Assembly: GCA_903892355.1 (NCBI GenBank)
Contig: CAITIE010000121.1
Location: forward strand, 1 to 64,000
Source of the DNA: an uncultured Pirellula sp.
GTDB lineage: Bacteria; Planctomycetota; Planctomycetia; Pirellulales; Pirellulaceae
Direction of reading: 5' to 3'
DNA: 64,000 nt
Positions within the stretch are counted from its first letter, which is position 1, and every line of letters starts with the position of its first letter. The notes below the pieces were generated by a model. It saw nothing but the letters and a program-made list of their open reading frames with translations. It ran no database searches and had not been told where the DNA came from. Both the position numbers and the translations under genes were made by a program. This document shows, piece by piece, positions 1-9,000 of the stretch.

Positions 1-85
1 ACAAGAAAGCCATATCACAACTCTACCGATCTCCATCCTGGTCTTACCCTTTGCGTCTTCGCGTCTTTGCGTGACACCCATTCCG
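1..85. repeat. 85-base direct repeat, copy 1
   Basis: This stretch is repeated at 246-330 with the same 85-base length and roughly a dozen substitutions by eye. Both copies begin with acaagaaagccatatcacaa and end with the motif cgcgtctttgcgtga followed by acccattccg. Copy 1 touches the window edge, so it may extend further left. No open reading frame in it looks like a real protein. Confidence 0.8.
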
Positions 86-225
86 CCATCCCATCGTGAC
101 CGTCACCTTGCAAAAGCGGCTCGGTCTGCTGCTCAACTTCGGTTCGGAGCTGATGAAGGAAGGAATCAAACGCATCGGCACCGGTATGGACGACAAACCA
201 TGAATCTCACGCCCGCTGCGCTCAA

Positions 226-318
226 GACGCCAAGACGCAAAGAATACAAGAAAGCCATATCACAACCCTACCGATCACCATCCCGCTTCCTCCCTTAGGG
301 TCTTCGCGTCTTTGCGTG
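226..318. repeat. MITE-like element with imperfect terminal inverted repeats
   Basis: The left end (226-242, gacgccaagacgcaaag) and the reverse complement of the right end (302-318) match at 14 of 17 positions, so the 93-base stretch is flanked by imperfect inverted repeats. Its interior and right part are the second copy of the 85-base repeat (246-330). No coding capacity is visible. A non-autonomous mobile or REP-like element is an inference. The rest of 1-375 shows no gene. Confidence 0.55.
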
Positions 319-375
319 AGACCCATTCCGGCGAAGAAGCTGATGGTTTTTGCGGAGAAACCGCTAGAAAAGAAG

Positions 376-457
376 CGGAGGACACGGGACTCGAACCCGC
401 AACCCCTTACGGGGCACATCATTTCCAATGATGCCGCTAGCCATTCGCTTATCCTCC
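376..457 (-). tRNA. tRNA-Ser (GGA anticodon)
   Basis: On the minus strand the sequence folds as a class II tRNA. There is a 7-base-pair acceptor stem (GGAGGAT with GTCCTCC, one T-G pair), an anticodon stem CATCA/TGATG around the loop TTGGAAA giving anticodon GGA, and a long variable arm (tGCCCCgtaaGGGGt). The T arm is CGGGTTCGAGTCCCG. The discriminator is G, as usual for serine tRNAs, and CCA is not encoded. An open reading frame that starts inside this gene at 428 on the other strand cannot begin there. Confidence 0.95.
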
Positions 458-568
458 AAAGACCGGCTCGCCAAATCGCTTCGAATCTGGCACCCGTCAA
501 AACAAAAGCATATCCTAGGTGCCTTGATCTACAAGCCAACCTACTCCCCCTTTTTAGGGCAAATTTGG

Positions 569-1600
569 ATGTCTACCTGCCGTTCTTGGATTTATCGGAA
601 AAATAATGGTGCTTACGACCTCGTTCTGGAATCCAAATCCGATTGCAACAGCGACCATCTGGGACCTCGGGACGTTTTGGTAGCCATCCGCGCTGTGTCC
701 CTCAATTACCGCGACCGGATCGCTTGGCGTAATCTGGCCGGACGCAATGTGGATGGACGCGTTCCAGCCTCCGATGGTTCGGGGGAAGTCCTCGCCGTCG
801 GCGCCGAAGTGTCACAATGGAAGCCTGGAGACAGAGTCGCCGGTTGCTTTTTTCCTCGATGGCAGTCCGGACGATTCGATCTCGCCCACCACCAATACGA
901 TCTCGGTGGAACTCTCGACGGTATGCTGCGAGAACAAGCCGTGTTGCACGAAGACGCCTTGGTTCGCATCCCTTCCCACCTAGACCCAATCCAAGCGTCA
1001 ACATTGCCATGCGCCGCCCTCACCGCTTGGAATGCACTCGTTGTCCGTGGCCGATTGACCGCCGGAGAATCGGTGCTGGTCCTGGGCACTGGAGGCGTCT
1101 CCATCTTCGCACTACAAATCGCTCGTGCCTTCGGCTGTAAGGTCTTTATAACCTCAAGTGACGACACCAAACTTCTCCGGGCCCGAGAGATCGGCGCCTT
1201 GGATGGAGTCAATTACAAAACCCACCCTCAATGGTCTGAACAGATTTGGGGAATGACCGAATCCCATGGTGTCGATCACGTGGTCGAAGTCGGTGGCCCC
1301 GGGACACTGGAGCAGTCGATGCGATGCGTTGCCGCCAGCGGCCAAATCGCCTTGATCGGAGTCTTGACCGGCTTTGGACCACCCACGACCAGCCTTTTCC
1401 CTCTATTGGCTCGCAACGTCCAACTCGACGGAATCTACGTTGGACCTCGAGACGAGTTTGTGCGCATGAATCGCTTCTTGGAGCACCACGCCATAGAACC
1501 GATCATCGATCGCGTGTTCTCGTTTGACGATGCCCCGGCTGCGTTCGCTCACCTCGAAAGTGGCCAACACTTTGGCAAGGTGGTCATCAGCATTTCCTGA
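569..1600 (+). CDS. MDR-family alcohol dehydrogenase / quinone-reductase-like oxidoreductase
   Basis: This is a 343-residue medium-chain dehydrogenase/reductase that oxidises or reduces alcohols, aldehydes or quinones with NAD(P)H; the substrate cannot be read from sequence. The N-terminal GroES-like domain has the SLNYRDR motif, and the Rossmann nucleotide-binding loop is LGTGGVS. A GHE motif and the usual Cys/His zinc ligands are not evident, so it may be of the zinc-free quinone-reductase type. I chose the ATG at 569, with a weak AGGG upstream, because the longer frame from 428 overlaps the tRNA-Ser gene and adds unconserved sequence. It converges with the minus-strand gene ending at 1682. 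Confidence 0.85.
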   Translation: MSTCRSWIYRKNNGAYDLVLESKSDCNSDHLGPRDVLVAIRAVSLNYRDRIAWRNLAGRNVDGRVPASDGSGEVLAVGAEVSQWKPGDRVAGCFFPRWQSGRFDLAHHQYDLGGTLDGMLREQAVLHEDALVRIPSHLDPIQASTLPCAALTAWNALVVRGRLTAGESVLVLGTGGVSIFALQIARAFGCKVFITSSDDTKLLRAREIGALDGVNYKTHPQWSEQIWGMTESHGVDHVVEVGGPGTLEQSMRCVAASGQIALIGVLTGFGPPTTSLFPLLARNVQLDGIYVGPRDEFVRMNRFLEHHAIEPIIDRVFSFDDAPAAFAHLESGQHFGKVVISIS

Positions 1601-1681
1601 TCAGCGTTTCCTCGCCAACAACTCTAACGTGCGAGCCTCCTGGCACGCGACCGTAAATGATCGACAACCAATTGAGGTCGA

Positions 1682-4477
1682 TCATTTCGAGGAAGCATTG
1701 GAAGCCCTGAAGCGTTCGATTTGCTTGCGATGATGCGGATCACGCGGCTTCATCGCTCGGCACTTTTCCGAGATCTCGATCGCTCGCGCCGCATTGCCTC
1801 GCATAAATTCCACTTCCGCCAGAGTGTCCATGTAAGTGTCCGTCGGCGACGCCTCAACGACTTGGCTAGCCAATCGATGCGCCGTATCGAGTTCGAAGCC
1901 ACACTTTGCCGCCAACCATGCCGCATTATTTGCGATGAGGGTATCGTTGGGGTACCGCTGGAGGTGCTCCATCATCGGGTCATAGTAGATCCGAAACCAT
2001 TTCTCCAAAGGATCGGCTCCGAACTTTTTCCGAACCAATTCTGCCACATCGATAATGGTATTGATTTGCTCTGGATTCATCCGCTGAGCGCTTCGGACCA
2101 GCCGGTCCGCAGTATCGAGATCCCCCCCCTGGACAGCTTGCCAAAACGCCGGCCCGATGCAACGCTCGATTTGCCAACACCATCGCTGCCAATCGATGCC
2201 CCAAAATCCATTCGGCTTCCCAAAATCGGATCCGCTCAAACCGCGGATCTCATGGATAGCCGTCGATCGCATCAAGTCGACGAGCTTATCCGCGCGTTCA
2301 GGGTGCTTGTTAAAGAATTGATGGTACAAGTTTCCGAGCAGGAATGTCCCATAGTTTTCGTAAACATCTCCCATCAAAACCCCCTCCCACGTCGACGGAT
2401 GGTGCTTTTGTAGTTGCTCGAGAAAGAATTGGATTTCGGGGGGAGGCTCCTGTCGCACCCCTCGTCGTACGGTCTGTGCATAGCGCGTGTACATCTCCCA
2501 TGCATCGAGGCGTGAGAGTGTGCGTTGTTGGACCGTCAACCAAGCGTCCACTCGACGGCTTGCAGCCAAGTTCCTCGAGGCCAGCACGTAGCAATTCAAG
2601 TCGTCTGGATGCGCGGCAGCTAACGCCTCACTGAGCTTTGCCGCTTGTTCCAGATCGCCGAGCTTTGCAGCGTACTGGGCGACGAGAATATTCGCGGCAT
2701 GCGAACTGCTGGCGTCTTGTAGCATTTCGAGCGATGTTTCGGTCATGCCCATGGCATCCAGAGCGTCCGCCAGGTCCACAAGCATCGATTCGAACAATTC
2801 AGGTTCTACATTCCGTTTTCGGAGGATGCTGCGAAAACAAGCCTGGACATCCGCACGACTCCAACCGGACGGAATCCGCCCCTCGTCAAAATCTTCGATG
2901 ACCGTTAGCACCTCTCGGTTGGATAATTTGGGATGTGTTTCTCGAAGGGTTTCAAAAGCGGGGTATGCTGCCGATCGAAACAGGGTGAACGTCTTGAAGA
3001 ACAAGGACTCTATGCTCACCTCCCGTTCTTCACGCCCGATCACCTGTTGGGCGCGAGGCACACCCGGGCCTCGATTTCCGATCTTCGTCTTCTGCTTTTG
3101 AATCCCCCACGCATCCACCAGTTTCTCGAGCGCCGCTCGCGGTTGCTCGTCCACTCCGTACATCGCCCAGTCATTGACCAGACCGTCAACCAAGAATAGT
3201 TGTTGGTCAAAATCATTGCTGAAAATGAATCCGTCGACCCGTTCCGAGATACGGCGTTCCAAGTCCACAAAACCGAGCCGTTTGAAAAGCGCCTGGAACC
3301 TAATCGCCTTCGACAGCGGCTTGCCCTCCTGAAGAACCTTGGTCAACCACGCGTCCAACGAGGATAGCGACTTGTCCGCAAGCCCCTCGAGTTCCAGCAA
3401 GTCGTCGATGCGATTGCGGATAAAGTAAAGCCCCATCAGTTCGTCGGGCGCTTTATCACGCAAGCGTTCGTACAACCAGTCATCATCGCCCGTCACCATC
3501 GCCAACAGCGAGGCTTGCATCCCTTCAACATCCAACTTGAAATCCGATTCACTCTGCTTCGCATCGCGATAAATCGGAACGGCTTCATCGTGGCGCCCTA
3601 ATGATTCCAAGACGATGGCTCGTTCGACCCGATGGAATGCTGGCGACGTCTTTCCCCGAAGTTGCTTGTCCGAATCGAGGGCCAACCAATCGTCCCATCG
3701 TCCGTTGCGAAATAAGATCGACTCAATCTGATTGGAGTTATCGCGTTTCGCCCGCGCGATCGCTTCATCGATTTTCCCGTCCCGTTCCAACCCCGCGATC
3801 TCTGTCTCCATCTCATCGGTTGGTTCATCAAGATGCCATGATGGAGGCATTTGGATCTCGCGCCAGCGAGCATTGATACCGCTTCGAAGAAGACTCTGTC
3901 GCCCTTGGCGTGGCAATAACGCATTGAGCATTCGAGGGACCAGATGCTGTTTCCCCTCGCGCCACGAGCTATCGATCAGTTCGTCGAGCGCCTCATGCTG
4001 AAGCTGGTATTTAGCCAATCCCGACAGGACGGATTGAGGCATCATCTCCAACAGTTCGACCAACTGCTCGGTGGAAATGCGGTTTGCGAACAAGCCTATT
4101 GCATCCAAGTCCCCTTTGGACAGCGACTCGACCAACGATTGGTAATCCGCCATCATCGCCAAGCGATCGTCGAGCGAACCAGGAATGCTGCGAATACGTC
4201 TCAACCACTTGCAGATAGCCACGCGCTGCGGATCATTCCCGGCGCTTTGTTCATCGAGCCACGATTCGATATCGAGCGATGGATCACTTAGCTTCATGAA
4301 TGCCGCTTGACGTTCGGAGTAGCGACTCCCTTCAAGCTGTCGCAGCAGCGATTCTGCCACAGTACGGTCGTCCGACGACGCAACCGCAGCCATTCCCCCA
4401 ACCAGCAGGATCACCAACCAAGCGTGGCAGGAATAACTGATTTTGATGCGGCAAAGCGATACCAGCAAACGAATCAT
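1682..4477 (-). CDS. Exported TPR-like protein of unknown function
   Basis: The predicted product has 931 residues. Starting at the ATG at 4477 gives a hydrophobic N-terminus (ISYSCHAWLVILLVGGMAAV) that reads as a signal peptide; a longer frame to 4654 exists but has no such logic. The body is helical and Leu/Ala-rich. Helix-pair repeats resembling tetratricopeptides are clearest near the C-terminus, around ANNAAWLAAKCGFELDTA and the following TYMDTLAEVEFMRGNAARAI. No catalytic motif is recognisable. Such proteins usually act as protein-protein scaffolds, but no partner is indicated here beyond the secreted hydrolases that follow on the same strand. The start has no strong ribosome-binding site. 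Confidence 0.75.
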   Translation of the reverse strand: MIRLLVSLCRIKISYSCHAWLVILLVGGMAAVASSDDRTVAESLLRQLEGSRYSERQAAFMKLSDPSLDIESWLDEQSAGNDPQRVAICKWLRRIRSIPGSLDDRLAMMADYQSLVESLSKGDLDAIGLFANRISTEQLVELLEMMPQSVLSGLAKYQLQHEALDELIDSSWREGKQHLVPRMLNALLPRQGRQSLLRSGINARWREIQMPPSWHLDEPTDEMETEIAGLERDGKIDEAIARAKRDNSNQIESILFRNGRWDDWLALDSDKQLRGKTSPAFHRVERAIVLESLGRHDEAVPIYRDAKQSESDFKLDVEGMQASLLAMVTGDDDWLYERLRDKAPDELMGLYFIRNRIDDLLELEGLADKSLSSLDAWLTKVLQEGKPLSKAIRFQALFKRLGFVDLERRISERVDGFIFSNDFDQQLFLVDGLVNDWAMYGVDEQPRAALEKLVDAWGIQKQKTKIGNRGPGVPRAQQVIGREEREVSIESLFFKTFTLFRSAAYPAFETLRETHPKLSNREVLTVIEDFDEGRIPSGWSRADVQACFRSILRKRNVEPELFESMLVDLADALDAMGMTETSLEMLQDASSSHAANILVAQYAAKLGDLEQAAKLSEALAAAHPDDLNCYVLASRNLAASRRVDAWLTVQQRTLSRLDAWEMYTRYAQTVRRGVRQEPPPEIQFFLEQLQKHHPSTWEGVLMGDVYENYGTFLLGNLYHQFFNKHPERADKLVDLMRSTAIHEIRGLSGSDFGKPNGFWGIDWQRWCWQIERCIGPAFWQAVQGGDLDTADRLVRSAQRMNPEQINTIIDVAELVRKKFGADPLEKWFRIYYDPMMEHLQRYPNDTLIANNAAWLAAKCGFELDTAHRLASQVVEASPTDTYMDTLAEVEFMRGNAARAIEISEKCRAMKPRDPHHRKQIERFRASNASSK

Positions 4478-4818
4478 GCGAGCGACTGGACTTTCGTTTG
4501 AATTGCTAACAACCGAGCACGGATGGACGGATCCGAAAAACATGATGAGTACGCTTTTTTGCGACCCAGCAATACAGGTGCAATATAACCCAAGTAGTCC
4601 ATCAACGCTCCTGACACCCACCAAAGCCGGATCCATTTTAGGAAATGCTATCACCCCCGGCGGTCATATTCACGCGTAATCCTTTCGCCCGGAACACAGC
4701 TCAGGATCAATCCATAAAGTATCTTCGCGGCTTCGCGCCTTCGCGTGAGATCGGTCTGGTATTGGAGTTGGGATTGGTACTGGAGGAAAAAGCCTCCTAC
4801 TCCAGGATCCGCGGGCCG
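4478..4818. other. Intergenic stretch with a lone repeat arm
   Basis: There is no plausible gene here. Bases 4722-4750 (cttcgcggcttcgcgccttcgcgtgag) resemble the right arm of the palindromic element at 226-318, but I see no matching left arm. The rest should hold the promoter of the minus-strand TPR-like gene, but no confident promoter motif is visible. Confidence 0.5.
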
Positions 4819-5976
4819 TTACTTGCCAGATTCAGGCGCCGGATGCAGCCTCAACACCAACTGCAGCGCCTCATCGCATGGCTGAACCGCAGCGAGGCCG
4901 TAGTTGCTTGCGGCGATGATTCCCCGCCCTTGCTCGGGAGCGAGGAAAACCACGCAGTACCACGATGTGTTGGAACCGTTGTGCGTCATGATCTTGCCAC
5001 CCGCCCAGGATCGCTCCGAGCATGTCCACCCTCCCGCATATGTCTGGCCCGCTTCCGGTGTGTGCAAATACGCGATCGACTCGCGACTGATCGGAATCGG
5101 TATGGTTGCGGCAGGATCGGCGGCGGTGTCTGCATCGCTCGACTGCGTCCTCTGCCGACGCGCCAATTGCAGATGGAACCTCAGGTACTTGATCCAATCC
5201 GGCATGGAGGCATAAACCGTCCCCGCAGGTCCCAGCGCGGGGACGTTGTCTTCCTCCGTCGGTCGCTTGATCCCGAATACGTTTTGGTGCCCCCACGGCA
5301 CGTCCTCGCTTAAGGATTTCGAAGGAGCTCCAAAACCGACCCGCTTCATTCCCAATGGCTCGAACAGTCTTTTCTGCATCTCGGCTTCCCACGCGACCCC
5401 TCGAATCTTTTCGATCACATGACCTGCGATCGCGTAGCCGAGGTTGGAGTATTCAAACTGCCCAACAAGCTTTGAATCCCTTCGCTTCTTCGATAGCCAA
5501 TGCAGAAGGTTGCGACGCAATTCAACGACATCGATCTCGGGATCCGCGAATCGAGTCCATGGTGGGTTGGGAACGGCACCGCTGGTGTGATGGATCAGTT
5601 CCGCCACCGTCGTATTCCCCCATTCCGATGCCGTAACGATCGGATCATCGGCGAATATTTCTCGAAGTGTCTCATCCCATCGAAGCTTGCCTTCATCGAC
5701 GAGCAACGCCAAAAGGGTCGCCGTCATGCTTTTGGTGCAGGATCCCAAATGCATCGGGTCGTCGCTCTTCAGCGGATCTTCCGAATCGATTCGTCGCACT
5801 CCTACCGCTTCGAGTTCCATCGTTCCGTCGATCGAAAAGTGCCCGGCGATCAGTCCAGGCAACCCCGATGCCTTTCGGATCGTCTCGAGCCCGTTGCGAA
5901 ATTCACTCTCGGTTTGAGAAAATCCGATCGTGCTGGAAGCAGCCCACAGCCAAACAAGGACAACAAGGGATCTCAT
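4819..5976 (-). CDS. Secreted serine hydrolase, beta-lactamase (class C/AmpC) fold
   Basis: A 385-residue penicillin-binding-protein/esterase-like serine hydrolase. With the start at 5976 it has a clean signal peptide (RSLVVLVWLWAASSTIGFS). The three active-site elements are present: SCTK at 79-82 (nucleophile Ser79, Lys82), YSN at 176-178, and HNG at 332-334 in place of KTG. Members act as esterases, D-aminopeptidases or peptidoglycan hydrolases more often than as antibiotic-degrading enzymes. The frame is open to 6060, so the start could be up to 28 residues earlier. It lies downstream of the M14/S9 peptidase gene on the same strand, which suggests co-transcription. Confidence 0.88.
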   Translation of the reverse strand: MRSLVVLVWLWAASSTIGFSQTESEFRNGLETIRKASGLPGLIAGHFSIDGTMELEAVGVRRIDSEDPLKSDDPMHLGSCTKSMTATLLALLVDEGKLRWDETLREIFADDPIVTASEWGNTTVAELIHHTSGAVPNPPWTRFADPEIDVVELRRNLLHWLSKKRRDSKLVGQFEYSNLGYAIAGHVIEKIRGVAWEAEMQKRLFEPLGMKRVGFGAPSKSLSEDVPWGHQNVFGIKRPTEEDNVPALGPAGTVYASMPDWIKYLRFHLQLARRQRTQSSDADTAADPAATIPIPISRESIAYLHTPEAGQTYAGGWTCSERSWAGGKIMTHNGSNTSWYCVVFLAPEQGRGIIAASNYGLAAVQPCDEALQLVLRLHPAPESGK

Positions 5977-6075
5977 CCATCGAGTATCCCAACGGAACCC
6001 GATATGGATCTGCTGCATCATTTGCGAACGGATTCGTACGGCTGCTGGGTCTTGATACATTCAACATCCACAAGC

Positions 6076-9000
6076 CTACTTCGGGCCTACCAAACTGCGA
6101 TTGAGGAAATCGGTCATCAATCGGTATTGATGGTACGACTGCTGTGCGTCGGTGATGCCGTGACGATTGTTCGGGTAGAGCATCAACTCGAATTGCTTGC
6201 CCGCTTTTTGCAAAGCATGCACGAACTGCATGGTGTTTGCCATGTGGACGTTATCGTCGATCTCGCCATGGATCAGGAGCAGTTTACCGTTCAGGTTCCC
6301 CGCAGCCTCAACGACCGAACTGGTTTTGTATCCCTCCGGATTCAATTGAGGCGTTCCCATGTAGCGTTCGGTATACACCGAATCGTAGTTGCGCCAGTCG
6401 GTCACCGGCGCCCCGGAGATACCGGCCCGAAACAGCTTGGAGTGGGTCAAGGCATAAGCGGTGAAATAGCCACCGTAACTCCATCCCCACACTCCAATGC
6501 GTTCAGGATCGGCCCACGGTTGATCCCCCAACCAGGTAGCGGCATCCTCCAAATCCCTCAATTCCAACGCGCCGAGATCGCGATAGATACGCCATGTATC
6601 CGCGTTCCCTTTCCCCAAAGCGGAGCGGTTATCACAGAGGAGAACCGCGATCCCGTTTTGGGCGAGGTAGCGGTGCCACAAGTCACTGCGATGCGTCCAG
6701 GAGTTTTCTACGGTGGGAGCCGAGGGCCCGCCGTAAACATGGATCAACACCGGAGCGCGCTGACCATCGCGGAGCCCCATTGGGCGATAGAGCATCGCCG
6801 GCATTTTTTGTCCGTCCCTCGCTGCAATTTCGAACAGCTCTACATCATTGCTCCGAACAAAATCAAAGCGGTCGCTACGGTAGCCACCGACATAACGCAC
6901 GCCATCCCCCTGCCGATTGCGCAACCAGAGCTGGGCTGGATGGGTCATGTCGCTCCACGAATCCATGAAATAGCTTCCCGTCGGATGCACGGAGATACGA
7001 TGCGAACCGAGTTGGCTCGATACGGTCTCGAGCTCGCCAGTCTCAAGCGACAGTCGGAGAACATCGGTGTTGGTCGCGGCCGATCGGTGACCTGTAAACC
7101 ATATGAATTTGCCCGAATCGGTCACCGCAGAGATTTCTTTGATGTCCCAATCCCCTCGCGTCAACTGAGTTCGCTTGCGCTGCCCTGAATTTTCCCGCTG
7201 CGTTGAAACACGGTACAGATGGCGCCTGCCTCCGTCGGCATCGCTCACCCAAAGGAAGCTGCCATCGGGCAACCATCGAGGCTCGTCGATCACGTCGATC
7301 CATGCCTTGGACTCCTCATGGACCAGTGTTTCCGAGGACCGCTTGCTGATGTCGAACTCAATGACATCGAGTTGGTTTTGGATCCGATTTTGCAGTTGAT
7401 AAACAAGCTTGTCCGCGTTGCTATTATCCTGGCCGATCGGTCTCCATCCAACGCGAACCACCAAGCGATCGTCTTCGGCATATTTCTCGAGGGGTACCAC
7501 CATGTCCTCGCCGCTGGCGATATCGACAACATGCAAGCTGACCAGCGGATTGTTCTGACCCGCTTTTGGATAACGCATGTTTTCAATTTTTTGAGCGAAG
7601 GCGAGAGAGTTGTCCACAACAAAGTTGGGAACTGGCGATTCATCCAATCGCAGGTAAGCGATCCGACGGCCATCGGGACTCCACCAGTACGATTTGAACT
7701 GCCCACGTCCATAGATTTCCTCTTGGTAAACCCAATCGAGTTTTCCGTTCAAGATTTCACCGCCGCCGTCCTTGGTCAGCTGTTTCAGTTCGCGCGTCTT
7801 GCAATCGACCATCCAAAGGTTCTGGTCCCGGATAAACGCAACATGGTTACGGGATGGACTTAACTCGACGAGTTCTTCCTCTTCATCCGGAGTTTCGGTC
7901 AATCGGATCGCTGTCTCGGTGGGGACATCGTAAAAGTAAAGATCCTGCTTATGGCGAATCAGCGCCGACGAGAATGTATCGTCGAAGACCTGCAATTGAC
8001 GTCCGTAGGGGGCTGCCGCGCCATCGGCCATCTCAGGAAGCTTGCTCAAGGCTTCGACGAGTTTGGCCGGTCGCTCAAACGGATGCATCGCGCCGGTTTC
8101 ACAGTCCGCATGGAACCACCGGTTATCGCGTTGGAACAAGTATCCTTCGCCATGAGGCATCCATTTTGGAATCGGAGCGGGCATCCCTGAAAACGCGACC
8201 TTTTGCTGCGGATCGAAAAGTTTTTCCAAACTCAACGATTCTCCTTGAACGTCGCTGGGGACCAAAGTCATCCAAGGTAGCGGGGGCAGGGGTGCCGCGG
8301 TCGCCAGCTCCGGCTTCGACTTGAGCCGCAAAACCGGATACGACGAGCCCTCGCGGAGACTGGGGTCCAAGAACCCCCAAGAAGCTAACGATTCGTCCGA
8401 ATGGGGTTCAAGAATATAGGTGGCCAATACACCGAGCGGATGCGCCGTCGGGACCAACCACCCTGCACCGAGCTGGGTCTCTAACGATTCCACCTCCACC
8501 GCGTACTTGGACATCTTGCGAAACTGAAACTCATTCCCTTCCTTGCGTGTTCGGATCACATACCGCTCCACAGGCAACGAAGCCTTAAGATCGATCGGAA
8601 CCAATGGGATCCCGTGCAATCGAAGTCGGCTGGCCACCCAAGAGCAGTCCGCAGGAACGAAGTAGTACGCGGGTGCATCGACGCTCAAGGTCGCTTCGCC
8701 CCGGTTCGCAACGGTGACTTCGTATTCGGTAGGAACCATTTCCTGAACCCGCTGTCGATCTTTGGGGGAGGGAAACGCTCTATCGCTGGGTTCTTTATTG
8801 TCGCTAGATTCTTTTTTATCGCTGTGATCGCGATCGACAGCAGAACCATCCCCCTCAGCGCCGCCCTTTGGCTGGATGCCGTTGGGGGTTTTAGGCCATG
8901 CATACGCTGCGACTTTTGATTTCCCTGCATCGGCGACGATTTTGCCTTGGATCGGCACACCGCGCGGTGACGTGTTAGCATCCGCAGCATCCGCCGCGTC

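Noticed and set aside
428-568. Upstream extension of the alcohol dehydrogenase frame
   Set aside because: It overlaps the tRNA-Ser gene on the other strand and encodes unconserved residues; the ATG at 569 gives a normal-length protein.
5500-7188. 562-codon plus-strand open frame
   Set aside because: It runs antisense to the serine hydrolase and M14/S9 genes, both with intact active sites, and shows no family motif.
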